This document shows positions 27,805-35,739 of a stretch of 64,000 nt of DNA, piece after piece; the first letter of the stretch is position 1; the number at the start of each line of letters is the position of its first letter. Under the pieces are notes generated by a model. That model searched no databases. It saw nothing but the letters and a program-made list of their open reading frames with translations, and was not told the DNA's origin. The stretch comes from Candidatus Poribacteria bacterium (GTDB lineage: Bacteria > Poribacteria > WGA-4E > WGA-3G). The position numbers and the translations under genes were made by a program. The stretch lies in contig JAJDUH010000064.1 of the NCBI GenBank assembly GCA_022826805.1, forward strand, positions 62,001 to 126,000, written 5' to 3'.

Positions 27805-28575
27805 TTATTGCTTGTGATGATTTGATTGCTTAATACGGCCCCAGGTTGTACCGAGTTTGCCTGCAGGATCAACAGCCAAATAGTTCACATATCCTTTGTC
27901 CATTAGCTCTTGAATATCTTCCTGTTCCAGTGCTGAGTGGAAAATCATGACTTCGTCCATTAGACCCGGGAAAAAGTTTCCGCCTGGATCCCAGACGCCG
28001 CATCCACCGATGTTAACGTCAAAAGGCGCTGCGCCATGGTTAGCCCACTTCCCTTTCTGCTCGGCATATTCACCATCAATATAAGTATGGACGTAATCCT
28101 GGGTAGCGACACACCCGACGTGATGCCATTTCCCATCACCGTGTTTGTGTTTCCAAGGATTATTCGTCAAACCCGCTGAGGGAGTCCAGAGGCTCAGCTC
28201 ATTCGTTGTAATAAAGCCGAACTCAGGGGCGTTGTTCTGTCCGACGAGCCCTGTCCGGTTAGGTGGATCGTCTGTGCTCTGTATCCATGCAAGAATAGTG
28301 AATTCTTCGAGAGCCTCAAGAAGTTTCTGTCCAGTCTTGACACAGCCAGCTTTTCCATCGAAGTCGAGTGCTTTGCCAAACTTACCATCGACCCATGGTG
28401 CTTTGACGACTTCGCCATCGTTTCCTTCACCGGATATGTCTTTAGCGACACCGCCTTTGCCTTCGTCAAAGAGCCAAATACCGACTGCGGTTTCAAAATC
28501 AATCTCGGCAGTGCTGATGTGAACAGCGATGAGGCTAAAACACATCACGCCGAGCGTCAATAGAATCTTTTTCAT
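27805..28575 (-). CDS. Secreted LamG-domain protein with TWG tail (tandem copy 1)
   Basis: 256 aa. The signal peptide MKKILLTLGVMCFSLIAVHISTAEID is almost identical to that of the next gene. It has one LamG domain (VGIWLFDEGKGGVAKDISG, KFGKALDFDGKAGCVKTG, FTILAWIQST, KWHHVGCVATQDYVHTYIDG, FFPGLMDEVMIFHSALEQED). It ends LAVDPAGKLGTTWGRIKQ plus a short His-rich end. It is closely similar to the gene at 28648-29415 over the whole length, a recent tandem duplication, and more distant from the paralogue at 23.3 kb. Likely a surface-associated glycan-binding protein. Confidence 0.9.
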   Translation of the reverse strand: MKKILLTLGVMCFSLIAVHISTAEIDFETAVGIWLFDEGKGGVAKDISGEGNDGEVVKAPWVDGKFGKALDFDGKAGCVKTGQKLLEALEEFTILAWIQSTDDPPNRTGLVGQNNAPEFGFITTNELSLWTPSAGLTNNPWKHKHGDGKWHHVGCVATQDYVHTYIDGEYAEQKGKWANHGAAPFDVNIGGCGVWDPGGNFFPGLMDEVMIFHSALEQEDIQELMDKGYVNYLAVDPAGKLGTTWGRIKQSNHHKQ

Positions 28576-28647
28576 AGTTTCTCCTTTTGATGTTTAGTAT
28601 GAACGTGCTTGAGAAGCACGCCCACGGATATTGGAATAGTATAGTTA

Positions 28648-29415
28648 CTATTTGAAATGGTGAGTCGCCTTAATATGCCCCCAGGTTGTACCGAGTTTGC
28701 CTGCAGGATCAACAGCCAAATACGTCTGAAATCCTTCCATTAGTATTTGAATGTCTTCTTGTTCCAAGGCTGAGTGGAAAATAGCGACTTCATCCATTGC
28801 ACCGGGAAAGAAATTGCCGTTTGGATCCCAGACACCGCATCCACCGATATTGACGTTAAAGGCAGATGTCCCGTGGTTCGCCCAACCGCCCTTTTTCTCT
28901 ACGTATTCACCATCAATATAGGTATGCACGTATTCGGTTGTAGCGACACACCCAACATGATGCCATTTACCATCATCGTGTTTGAATTTCCAAGGGTTTT
29001 GTGTGCCACCAGCGGTAGGTGTCCAGAGATTGACTGCTTGGGGCGTAATGAACCCGAACTCAGGAGCGTCGTTCTGCCCGACGAGTCCTGTCCGGTTGGC
29101 GTTAACGTCCCCGGTCTGCACCCAAGTGATAATAGTGAACTCTTCGAGGTTGTCAAGAAGTTTCTGCCCTGTTTTGACACAGCTGGCTTTTCCATCGAAT
29201 TTAAGTGCCGTGCCGAACTTGCCCTTTACCCATTCAGGGGATTTCTCTAAGTCTGCGTCGTTCCCTGCGGGAGAAAGGTCGGCAGCGACGCCCCCTTTAC
29301 CCTCGTCGAACAACCATATACCGACCGCAGTCTCAAGGTCGATTTCGGCGGTGCTGACGTGAACAGCAACGAGGCTGAAACACACCACACTGAGGATTAA
29401 TAGAACTTCTTTCAT
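28648..29415 (-). CDS. Secreted LamG-domain protein with TWG tail (tandem copy 2)
   Basis: 255 aa, paralogue of the preceding entry with the same order: signal peptide, LamG domain (VGIWLFDEGKGGVAADLSP, LEEFTIITWVQTGD, KWHHVGCVATTEYVHTYIDG, FFPGAMDEVAIFHSALEQED), and tail LAVDPAGKLGTTWGHIKATH. The best-conserved stretches are the LamG core and the tail, while the N-terminal third of the domain and the loop near residue 60 vary. The 72-base spacing to the downstream copy and common direction suggest co-transcription, with this gene first. Confidence 0.9.
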   Translation of the reverse strand: MKEVLLILSVVCFSLVAVHVSTAEIDLETAVGIWLFDEGKGGVAADLSPAGNDADLEKSPEWVKGKFGTALKFDGKASCVKTGQKLLDNLEEFTIITWVQTGDVNANRTGLVGQNDAPEFGFITPQAVNLWTPTAGGTQNPWKFKHDDGKWHHVGCVATTEYVHTYIDGEYVEKKGGWANHGTSAFNVNIGGCGVWDPNGNFFPGAMDEVAIFHSALEQEDIQILMEGFQTYLAVDPAGKLGTTWGHIKATHHFK

Positions 29416-29574
29416 GGTTTTTTCTCCTAACGTTTACCGCGAATACGTTTAAAACACGCATCTACAGTAGCGGATTTAGTGTCTAAGGTATAATTATAGT
29501 AGCAACATAGGAAAAAAATTGCAAGGGCAAACCTGAATTCACCACAAACAAAAAACACAGTTTCTTGTGCCTAA

Positions 29575-30039
29575 TTACACGACTATGGGATACAAGATTG
29601 CTTCGTCCACTCGGTTGTATTTATAGCGTTCATCGGGTCCGAAAATGATGTCGAGTTCACGCTGGGCACTCTCTGAGGAGTCCGACGCGTGTACAATGTT
29701 GTGTGTTATATTTACTGAAAAATCGCCTCGGATACTTCCGGGTTGCGACTCCGTCGGATCCGTATCTCCATTGATAATGCGTACTAATTCAATGGCGTTC
29801 CGTCCTTCAATGACTAAAGCGACGATAGGTGCCGAAGTCATAAATTCAATAAGCACGTCGTAAAAAGATCTGCCCTGATGGACTGCGTAGAGTGCTTCGA
29901 GCGTGCCGCGCGGGAACTGTTGGAATTTCATTCCAACGACTTTAAGTCCCTTGCGTTCATAGCGAGCAATAACTTCACCGATAAGTCCTCGTTGGACCCC
30001 ATCGGGTTTGATCAGAACCAGTGTTTGTTCTGTTTCCAT
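29575..30039 (-). CDS. ndk: Nucleoside diphosphate kinase
   Basis: 154 aa. I start at the ATG at 30039, which has GGAGGTG 4-5 bases upstream and gives the standard N-terminus METEQTLVLIKPDGVQRGLIGEV. The catalytic His117 lies in NIVHASDS, matching the family motif NxxHGSDS with Ala in place of Gly. The enzyme transfers the terminal phosphate from ATP to other nucleoside diphosphates through a phosphohistidine. Full length and intact. Stands alone here. Confidence 0.96.
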   Translation of the reverse strand: METEQTLVLIKPDGVQRGLIGEVIARYERKGLKVVGMKFQQFPRGTLEALYAVHQGRSFYDVLIEFMTSAPIVALVIEGRNAIELVRIINGDTDPTESQPGSIRGDFSVNITHNIVHASDSSESAQRELDIIFGPDERYKYNRVDEAILYPIVV

Positions 30040-30396
30040 GGCACCTCCATTTGAACTTTTGTGCGTGCTAACCCGGCACACTCATGTTAAACCTGAGCGA
30101 TTGGCTACCGTCATACAAGCATCTAAGGCTTGACACCAAGCCTTCTTAAGTATACCATATTTTCATGGCGTTTTCAATTTTATTTGGCTAAAATATAGGG
30201 TCATTTAGTTTTCCAGTATTTTACATAATGGACGCCCCAACTTGTTGGAGAAAAGTGTGCTATCCCGGATTTGGTCTGGGAATAGACCAAATCCATTCCT
30301 TGTATTACATTTAAATTCGGGCATCCATCGACAATTAACCTTCACATAAGTAAACTTACCTCTTAAAACTAAATAGCCCTGCCTAAAACAAACCTA
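30040..30396. other. 357-base divergent region with two hairpins
   Basis: It separates ndk (minus) from the GNAT gene (plus). AAGGCTTG (30125-30132) pairs with CAAGCCTT (30137-30144), in the likely ndk leader. GGATTTGGTCT (30267-30277) pairs perfectly with AGACCAAATCC (30284-30294) across 6 bases, ahead of the GNAT gene. Either could be a terminator, a regulatory stem or a mobile repeat. No gene seen. Confidence 0.45.
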
Positions 30397-30408
30397 ATGG
30401 AGATGACA

Positions 30409-31386
30409 ATGTACGATAAACTGGGAGAAGTGGTACTGAAAACAGAAGAACGGATGGAAGTCGGTGTAATAACAGCACCGGATGCGCCTCATGCTGAAGA
30501 GGTGAAACAGTTCCTTGGGCATAAGGGAGGCAACTGGGAATGGCATATTCAACGATGTGTTACAGAAGTCCTCGATGCGTTAGAAACGCGTTTTTATGTC
30601 GGTAAGGTTGAGGGACGTGTGATTACCAATATCATGACGGTTGAGCATGAAGGGGTGGGCATCTTGGGACATGTCTTTACGCTTCCACAGGAGCGTCGGA
30701 AAGGTGCGTGTAAAGGTGTGATGGGGTATCAGATGGCGGATTTCCGAGAACGCAGGGGGCGGGCACTCTACCTCGGCACAGGCTACAATAGCCATCCGTT
30801 TTATATCTATCATAGCTTCGGATTTGAAAGCGTTTTTCCAGAATCTGGTTTTATGAAGTATTACGTGAACGCGGATTTTGAAGAGTGCTATTTCGCATCT
30901 GCACCTACGGCGCCAAAGCCTGTTGAATGGCACGATTGGCCGAAACTTACGGCGTTATCAGGGATCGTTGGATGGGATGCGCTGCGGAGTCTTGCATGGG
31001 ATGTTTACGGTCCTACAAATTTTGAAGGCGGTTTTCTGGGTTTCAAACACGATTTAGAAACAGAAGATGTCTATAATGATGCGAAACTGTTGACGACACC
31101 GGATGGTGCAATTGTTGGTTGGGCGACTGTAAGTCGTGATACGCGCTGGAAACCGGCGACTGCGGTGTTGGACATCTTTTTTCATCCGAATTTTGCGGAC
31201 GATGTGCCTACGTTGCTTTCGGCGATGGCGTTTCCTGAATCAAAGGTGCAGTGTTATGTTGACAGTGGTGCTGCGAAGAAGGCGGAAGTTTTAGAAGCTG
31301 CTGGGTTTACCTGCGAAGGCCGGTTCAAAAACCAGTTCGCATATCAAGGGCAGGATTATGATGTTTTGGTGTTTGGGCGGGGGTAA
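30409..31386 (+). CDS. GNAT-family N-acetyltransferase-like protein
   Basis: 325 aa from the ATG at 30409, which has GGAG six bases upstream. In-frame ATGs at 30397 and 30403 would add four residues. The first half has GNAT features: a strand TRFYVGKVEGRVITNIMT, then HVFTLPQERRKGACKGVMG (the acetyl-CoA loop R/Q-x-x-G-x-A/G region), GRALYLGTGYNSHPFYIYHSFGFE and the beta-bulge after it. The second half, from about 170, shows a weaker GNAT-like end (VLEAAGFTCEGRFKNQF), so this may be a double-GNAT protein. Acceptor unknown. Stands alone. Confidence 0.75.
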   Translation: MYDKLGEVVLKTEERMEVGVITAPDAPHAEEVKQFLGHKGGNWEWHIQRCVTEVLDALETRFYVGKVEGRVITNIMTVEHEGVGILGHVFTLPQERRKGACKGVMGYQMADFRERRGRALYLGTGYNSHPFYIYHSFGFESVFPESGFMKYYVNADFEECYFASAPTAPKPVEWHDWPKLTALSGIVGWDALRSLAWDVYGPTNFEGGFLGFKHDLETEDVYNDAKLLTTPDGAIVGWATVSRDTRWKPATAVLDIFFHPNFADDVPTLLSAMAFPESKVQCYVDSGAAKKAEVLEAAGFTCEGRFKNQFAYQGQDYDVLVFGRG

Positions 31387-31451
31387 TTCCTGCTACTCTG
31401 TTGAAGCACGATATTCATTAAGTTCGAGATTGGCGATGGAATTTCATAGTT

Positions 31452-31560
31452 TTCATAGTAACGTTCTGAAAATTGGGTCTCTAAAACCTTCACGAAGCAA
31501 GGTGTGACGTGGGTTTAGAGGCTATCTATGAAAGGGTTGTTTTTTTGGTGTTACTATGAA
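31452..31560. repeat. MITE-like inverted repeat between convergent genes
   Basis: TTCATAGTAAC (31452-31462) is perfectly inverted as GTTACTATGAA (31550-31560). Inside, CTCTAAAACC and GGGTTTAGAG form a second, imperfect arm pair. The 109-base unit fills the middle of the 403-base gap between the GNAT gene and the nucleotidyltransferase pair. The remaining gap sequence is AT-rich without a gene. Confidence 0.5.
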
Positions 31561-31789
31561 TCCGGATTTTTGCCGGATTTTTGGATGCTGCTAATTAGGC
31601 GTGAAAAGCCAATGGTGGTGTAGGTTTATAGGGTATTCGGATTTGTGTGCTTTTGGGGTGGTTATTATGAAAGTTGTGTACCTTTTTGTTATATTTAATT
31701 TAACATTTTGATTGAGAGTTAGGTAGGGATTTTGTGAATTCGGGGAAGTCAGCGAAAACTCTGAGTGTGTTCATTTTCTCTCCAAATCG

Positions 31790-32095
31790 CTATCCCGTTA
31801 CAAGAACACTGCTTGCCAAAGAGGTCCCCCATCTATGCCACGTTGAGGAATAAAAAATCAGATCATCTGTTTTTATAGGGTCGGTATCAGCTATCGGTTT
31901 TATCAGTTCGCTTGAATGAATGGACAGATATTCCGCTACTTCAAGGTTCATCCGATCGATTTCGGAAAGAAAACCGCCCGCAGATAACTCATAATTGCGT
32001 GGGTTAGTTTCAACCTGCTGGAGTTTTTCGACCTGTTTTTGAAAGCGTTCAATGCGATTCAGCGTTGCTTTAAGTTCCCGATCATTTTGAATCAT
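31790..32095 (-). CDS. Small helical protein, antitoxin-like partner of the nucleotidyltransferase
   Basis: 101 aa, overlapping the upstream gene by 14 bases. The N-terminal 65 residues are amphipathic and helical (MIQNDRELKATLNRIERFQKQ, then GFLSEIDRMNLEVAEYL). This resembles the short N-terminal segment found in some HTH antitoxins and in orphan defence-associated small proteins. The typical HEPN RxxxxH motif is absent. The C-terminal 35 residues look unrelated and may be a degenerate extension. The tight overlap argues for a two-gene module with the next entry. Function uncertain. Confidence 0.6.
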   Translation of the reverse strand: MIQNDRELKATLNRIERFQKQVEKLQQVETNPRNYELSAGGFLSEIDRMNLEVAEYLSIHSSELIKPIADTDPIKTDDLIFYSSTWHRWGTSLASSVLVTG

Positions 32096-32534
32096 TATGA
32101 ATTACCTCAACTATGCCGCGCCGTGAGTCATCGCGTTTAATTTGCCAGTCTTCTACTGCTTCCTGTTCACTGCCAATTGCCCCTTGTTTACAAATCCAAA
32201 AAATGCTTGCTCCCAGAACATCTTGTGTCCTCTGTGTGTCAAAAACGAGAGCAGCGTCACCATGCACTTGAGTAACATCAAAAGAATCCTCCATGAGTAG
32301 AAAAATATCTACATCACCTGGAAAGGGCTTAGCTGTTACAAACGAACCAAACACAATGAATCTTGCCACTTGTCCAGTGCTGCTTGCCAACAGAAAAATA
32401 CGTTCTAATCGCCATCCAACAAGTTCTCTTTGTGGAGTCCCTGTACCAAAATGCTGTAGAGTTTCGGTCAAAGTTGCTTGATGAATTCCTATAGGTAGAT
32501 CACCATTATTGTCGAATGCGGGCCATTTCTTCAT
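32082..32534 (-). CDS. Nucleotidyltransferase-like protein (DUF6932/MNT type)
   Basis: 150 aa. The core pattern of the polymerase-beta nucleotidyltransferase fold is present: FIVFGSFVTAKPFPGDVDIFLLMED, i.e. GS followed by DxD after about ten residues. The preceding WPAFDNNGDLPIG and the RRELVGWRLER-like helix fit the DUF6932 group. Such MNT-type proteins occur as AMPylating antitoxins or as free-standing accessory proteins in defence islands. It is the first gene of the two-gene overlap with the small helical protein. The third catalytic acidic residue is not certain. Confidence 0.72.
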   Translation of the reverse strand: MKKWPAFDNNGDLPIGIHQATLTETLQHFGTGTPQRELVGWRLERIFLLASSTGQVARFIVFGSFVTAKPFPGDVDIFLLMEDSFDVTQVHGDAALVFDTQRTQDVLGASIFWICKQGAIGSEQEAVEDWQIKRDDSRRGIVEVIHNDSK

Positions 32535-32558
32535 GTAGATTTAGGGTTTGGTTGTATT

Positions 32559-32685
32559 TAGGACTTACGCATCTTTTGTAGCATAAATTGTTAGTTTGTG
32601 CAAGCGGCGGGCGCAAACCTACAGTGGATGCTATGGTGCTACATCCAAGGGAAAACAGCGCGATTATCATCTTCGTATAAGTCAT
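32559..32685 (-). pseudogene. Lipoprotein gene remnant cut by a repeat
   Basis: From an ATG at 32685 the minus strand encodes MTYTKMIIALFSLGCSTIAST, a convincing lipoprotein signal with lipobox SLG-C. It then runs into repeat sequence (GTTTGCGCCCGCCGCTTGCACAAAC) and ends at a TAGGACTTACGCA copy at 32559-32571. The repeat resembles sequence at about 40405-40445. I read this as a lipoprotein gene truncated by insertion. The evidence is thin and a chance reading frame is possible. Confidence 0.3.
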
Positions 32686-32891
32686 GGTTGTTCCATTAGC
32701 ATTGCAATGGAGCCGCTCGTCTTTACAACTATATCCGTACGTGAATAGGTAATGAACCTTCCTCCACAATTCAAGTTGTTTATAGGCAATGATAACACAT
32801 TCGGCGTGTAGATGTCAATTTGACTCTCATAGAGAATCAAGGCTATTTAGTTTTAAGAAATTATCACGTTCTGGAGATTTTTCTTAGATCC

Positions 32892-32960
32892 GGCACGGTT
32901 TTCCAACCGTGCCTACCGGGCCTGGACCCAAAAAGGTAGGTGCGGTTTCCTAACCGCACC
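32892..32960. repeat. Two tandem perfect 9-bp palindromes
   Basis: GGCACGGTT/AACCGTGCC (32892-32900 and 32905-32913) and GGTGCGGTT/AACCGCACC (32939-32947 and 32952-32960), each with a 4-base loop. The first is followed by TACC and the second is preceded by GTA. Both belong to the dispersed GxGxGGTT/AACCxCxC family. They lie 110-180 bases past the TIR gene stop in a 538-base gap that otherwise shows only the lipoprotein remnant. Confidence 0.65.
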
Positions 32961-33072
32961 GGATCCTCGAAAAGAAGCCGTAAAACCTAATAATGTATTA
33001 AAATTGAATGGCTCTGCATAGAGAGTCAACGTAAATTTTATAGCCGCTGTAAAGGATTGAGATTTAGAAGGC

Positions 33073-35739
33073 CTACCGATCGGTTCGCAGTGTGCTAAAC
33101 ATTTGTGGATCCAATTCTGCTGCCTTGCTAAAGTTTTGGAGAGCAAGGTTAGTTTCACCCTTTTCGCGGTAAACAGTACCAAGATTGTAATAAGCTGAGG
33201 CAAACTTCGGTTGGAGTTCTATGGTCTTGCTGTAATCTTGTATGGCATTTTCAAAATCACCTTTGTTAAAGTAAGCAGCCCCACGGTTGCTATACGCCTC
33301 GGCATAATCAGGTTTAAGTCGTATCGCTTCGGTATAGTCTACAATAGCGGTGTCAATCTCACCTTTGTAGACCCAAGCATTGCCGCGATTACTATAGGCT
33401 TCCACAAGCCTGGGGTTGAGTTGTATAGCGGTGTCAAGGTCTACAATAGCGATGTCAAGTTCACCTTTTTTCCCATAAGCCATGCCACGAGCAGTATATG
33501 CCTCGGCATAATCAGGTTTGAGTTCTATCACTGTATTGAAATCTTTAATAGCAGTGTCAAGTTCATCTCTATTGTTATAAGCGATCCCGCGATTATAATA
33601 TGCTTCGGCAAAATTAGAATTGAGTTCTATCGCTCGGGTATAGTTTGCAATAGCAATATCAGGTGCCCCCTTATCGCGGTAAGCATTTCCACGATTATAA
33701 TAGGTTAGGTCATAATTAGGATCTAACTGTACCGCTTTGTTAAAATCTTTGATGGCGAGATCAATATTGCCTGTTTCGTAGTAAGCACTCCCGCGACTTG
33801 TATAGGCTTCAGCGTAATCAGGTTTGAGTTCTATCGCTTTAACATGGTCCTCAATAGCAAGATCAATATTACCTGTTTCGCGGTAAGCATTTCCGCGATT
33901 ATTATAAGCCATAGCATCACTAGGATTGAGTTGTATCGCTTGGTCAAAGTCTTCAATCGCCCGATCAGGCTTACCTTTGCTCCCATAGGCAGCACCGCGA
34001 TTGTTATAGGCATTAACATAATCAGGTTTAAGTTGGATTGCTTTGGTAAATTTTTTAATGGCGCGGTCATGTTCCCCTTTTTTACCATAAGTAGCACCGA
34101 GGTTATCATACGCTTCAACATAATCGAGTTTGAGTTCTATCGCCTTGGTAAAATTTTCGATGGCTAGATCCACTTGACTTTTGTCATGGTAAGCAATGCC
34201 GAGGTTATTATATGCTTCTGCAAAGCCGGGTTTGAGTTGGATTGCTTTGCTACAATCTTCAATAGCTCGGTCATATTTTCCTCTCTTGCGATAAGCATTA
34301 CCACGATTGCTGTATGCTGCCGGACTATTCGGTTCAAGTTTTATCGCTTTGCTACAATCTTCAATGACTCGGCCATATTCTCCTTTCTCGCCGTAAGCGG
34401 CAGAACGACCAATATATGCTTCTGCAAAGTCAGGTTTGAGTTGTATTGCTTTACTAAAGTTCTCAATGGCTCGATCATATTCCGCTTTATCATTATAAGC
34501 ATTACCGCGACCGAAATAGGCTTTGGCATCATTCGGATTGAGTTCTATCGCTTTAGTAAAATTTTCGATGGCTAGATCCACCTTGCTTTTGTGAGCGTAA
34601 ACAGTACCAAGGTTACTATATGCTTCAGCATAATCGGGTTTGAGGCCAATCGCTCGGGTATAGTCTTGAATGGCACGTGCCACCTCACCTTTGTTGCCGT
34701 AAGCCTTTCCACGACCATTATACGCCTCGGCGTAATCCTGTTTGAGACTTATTGCTTTGGTATAATCTTTGATAGCGCGATCAAGGTCGCCTTTTTCCCA
34801 GTAAGCCTTTCCACGATCAGAATAGATTGTAGCATGACCATGATCAAATTGTATCGCCTTGGTAAAGTCTTCTATGGCACGATCAAAATCACCTTTGATC
34901 GCGTAGCCAGCACCACGATTGCTATAGTTTATGCCATCATTGGGATTGAGTTGTATCGCCTTGGTAAAGTCCTTGATGGCGAGATCAGAGTCGCCTTTCA
35001 TACTGTAGATGGCCCCGCGATTGCCATAGGCTTCGACGAAATCGCGGTTGAATCGTATTGCTTCGGTATAGTCTTCAAGGGCTTTATCATACTCACTTTT
35101 GCTATGGTAGACAACACCACGATTGTTATAAGCCTCGGCAAAATCAGATTTGAGTTCAATCACATTGGAGTAAGTTTCTATCGCCATGTCTGTTTGCCCA
35201 AGAAGGCGTTGAACATTACCCCGTTCAAATGCTAATTCGGCGCGTAATTCTTCTTCAGACTTACTAGATGGCGGACATACCTGATTTCGCATTTTATTAA
35301 TGGATTTTCGGATGCCATCCACTACACTTTGCCAACCTTTGCTCCTAGGGCTCCATTCATTGAGGGCTTTGCCTTTATCCGGTAGAACCTCAAATTCGCT
35401 GAGTTGATGATTTTGCCAATCGCAATGCTCAAGGATAATTGGAATCACCCTTATATTTTTGTTTGAATTTTCGGATAATTCCTTTAACTTCGCAGCCAAT
35501 TCCTTGTTACAGTTTTCAGAGGCAAGACTATAAGCAGAGGTAAGATAGAGCAGAAGGTCCGAATCGGCAAGATTGCTGAAAATAGCATCACGCCATTTGT
35601 CTCCCGGTAGGATTTCGTTGTCATGCCAGACGCTTATTAAACCATTTTGTTTCATTACCGCCAAGTAGGTTATCAATGTGTCCTTTGCTGCTGAGTTTTT
35701 GTGTGCATAGGTAATAAAAATTTTTAAGGGTTTGTTCAT
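33073..35739 (-). CDS. TIR-domain protein with 21 tetratricopeptide repeats
   Basis: 888 aa. Residues 1-150 are a TIR domain (TIR_2 type): IFITYAHKNSAAKD at the start, VWHDNEILPGDKWRDAI, and SENCNKEL, whose Glu80 sits where the NADase glutamate of catalytic TIRs lies. A helical linker leads to 21 near-perfect 34-residue TPRs (pattern YAEAYxNRGxAYxxKGExDxAIxDxxKAIxLxPD) reaching the C-terminus. TIR domains in bacteria act as NAD-cleaving or signal-producing effectors of antiphage defence, and the TPR array would be the sensor or scaffold. The start codon overlaps the methylase stop (ATGA), so the two proteins are made together. Confidence 0.9.
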   Translation of the reverse strand: MNKPLKIFITYAHKNSAAKDTLITYLAVMKQNGLISVWHDNEILPGDKWRDAIFSNLADSDLLLYLTSAYSLASENCNKELAAKLKELSENSNKNIRVIPIILEHCDWQNHQLSEFEVLPDKGKALNEWSPRSKGWQSVVDGIRKSINKMRNQVCPPSSKSEEELRAELAFERGNVQRLLGQTDMAIETYSNVIELKSDFAEAYNNRGVVYHSKSEYDKALEDYTEAIRFNRDFVEAYGNRGAIYSMKGDSDLAIKDFTKAIQLNPNDGINYSNRGAGYAIKGDFDRAIEDFTKAIQFDHGHATIYSDRGKAYWEKGDLDRAIKDYTKAISLKQDYAEAYNGRGKAYGNKGEVARAIQDYTRAIGLKPDYAEAYSNLGTVYAHKSKVDLAIENFTKAIELNPNDAKAYFGRGNAYNDKAEYDRAIENFSKAIQLKPDFAEAYIGRSAAYGEKGEYGRVIEDCSKAIKLEPNSPAAYSNRGNAYRKRGKYDRAIEDCSKAIQLKPGFAEAYNNLGIAYHDKSQVDLAIENFTKAIELKLDYVEAYDNLGATYGKKGEHDRAIKKFTKAIQLKPDYVNAYNNRGAAYGSKGKPDRAIEDFDQAIQLNPSDAMAYNNRGNAYRETGNIDLAIEDHVKAIELKPDYAEAYTSRGSAYYETGNIDLAIKDFNKAVQLDPNYDLTYYNRGNAYRDKGAPDIAIANYTRAIELNSNFAEAYYNRGIAYNNRDELDTAIKDFNTVIELKPDYAEAYTARGMAYGKKGELDIAIVDLDTAIQLNPRLVEAYSNRGNAWVYKGEIDTAIVDYTEAIRLKPDYAEAYSNRGAAYFNKGDFENAIQDYSKTIELQPKFASAYYNLGTVYREKGETNLALQNFSKAAELDPQMFSTLRTDR

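Noticed and set aside
33211..35235. Several long frames antisense to the TIR-TPR gene
   Set aside because: They arise from the regular 102-base TPR repeats on the other strand and show the same low-complexity periodicity.
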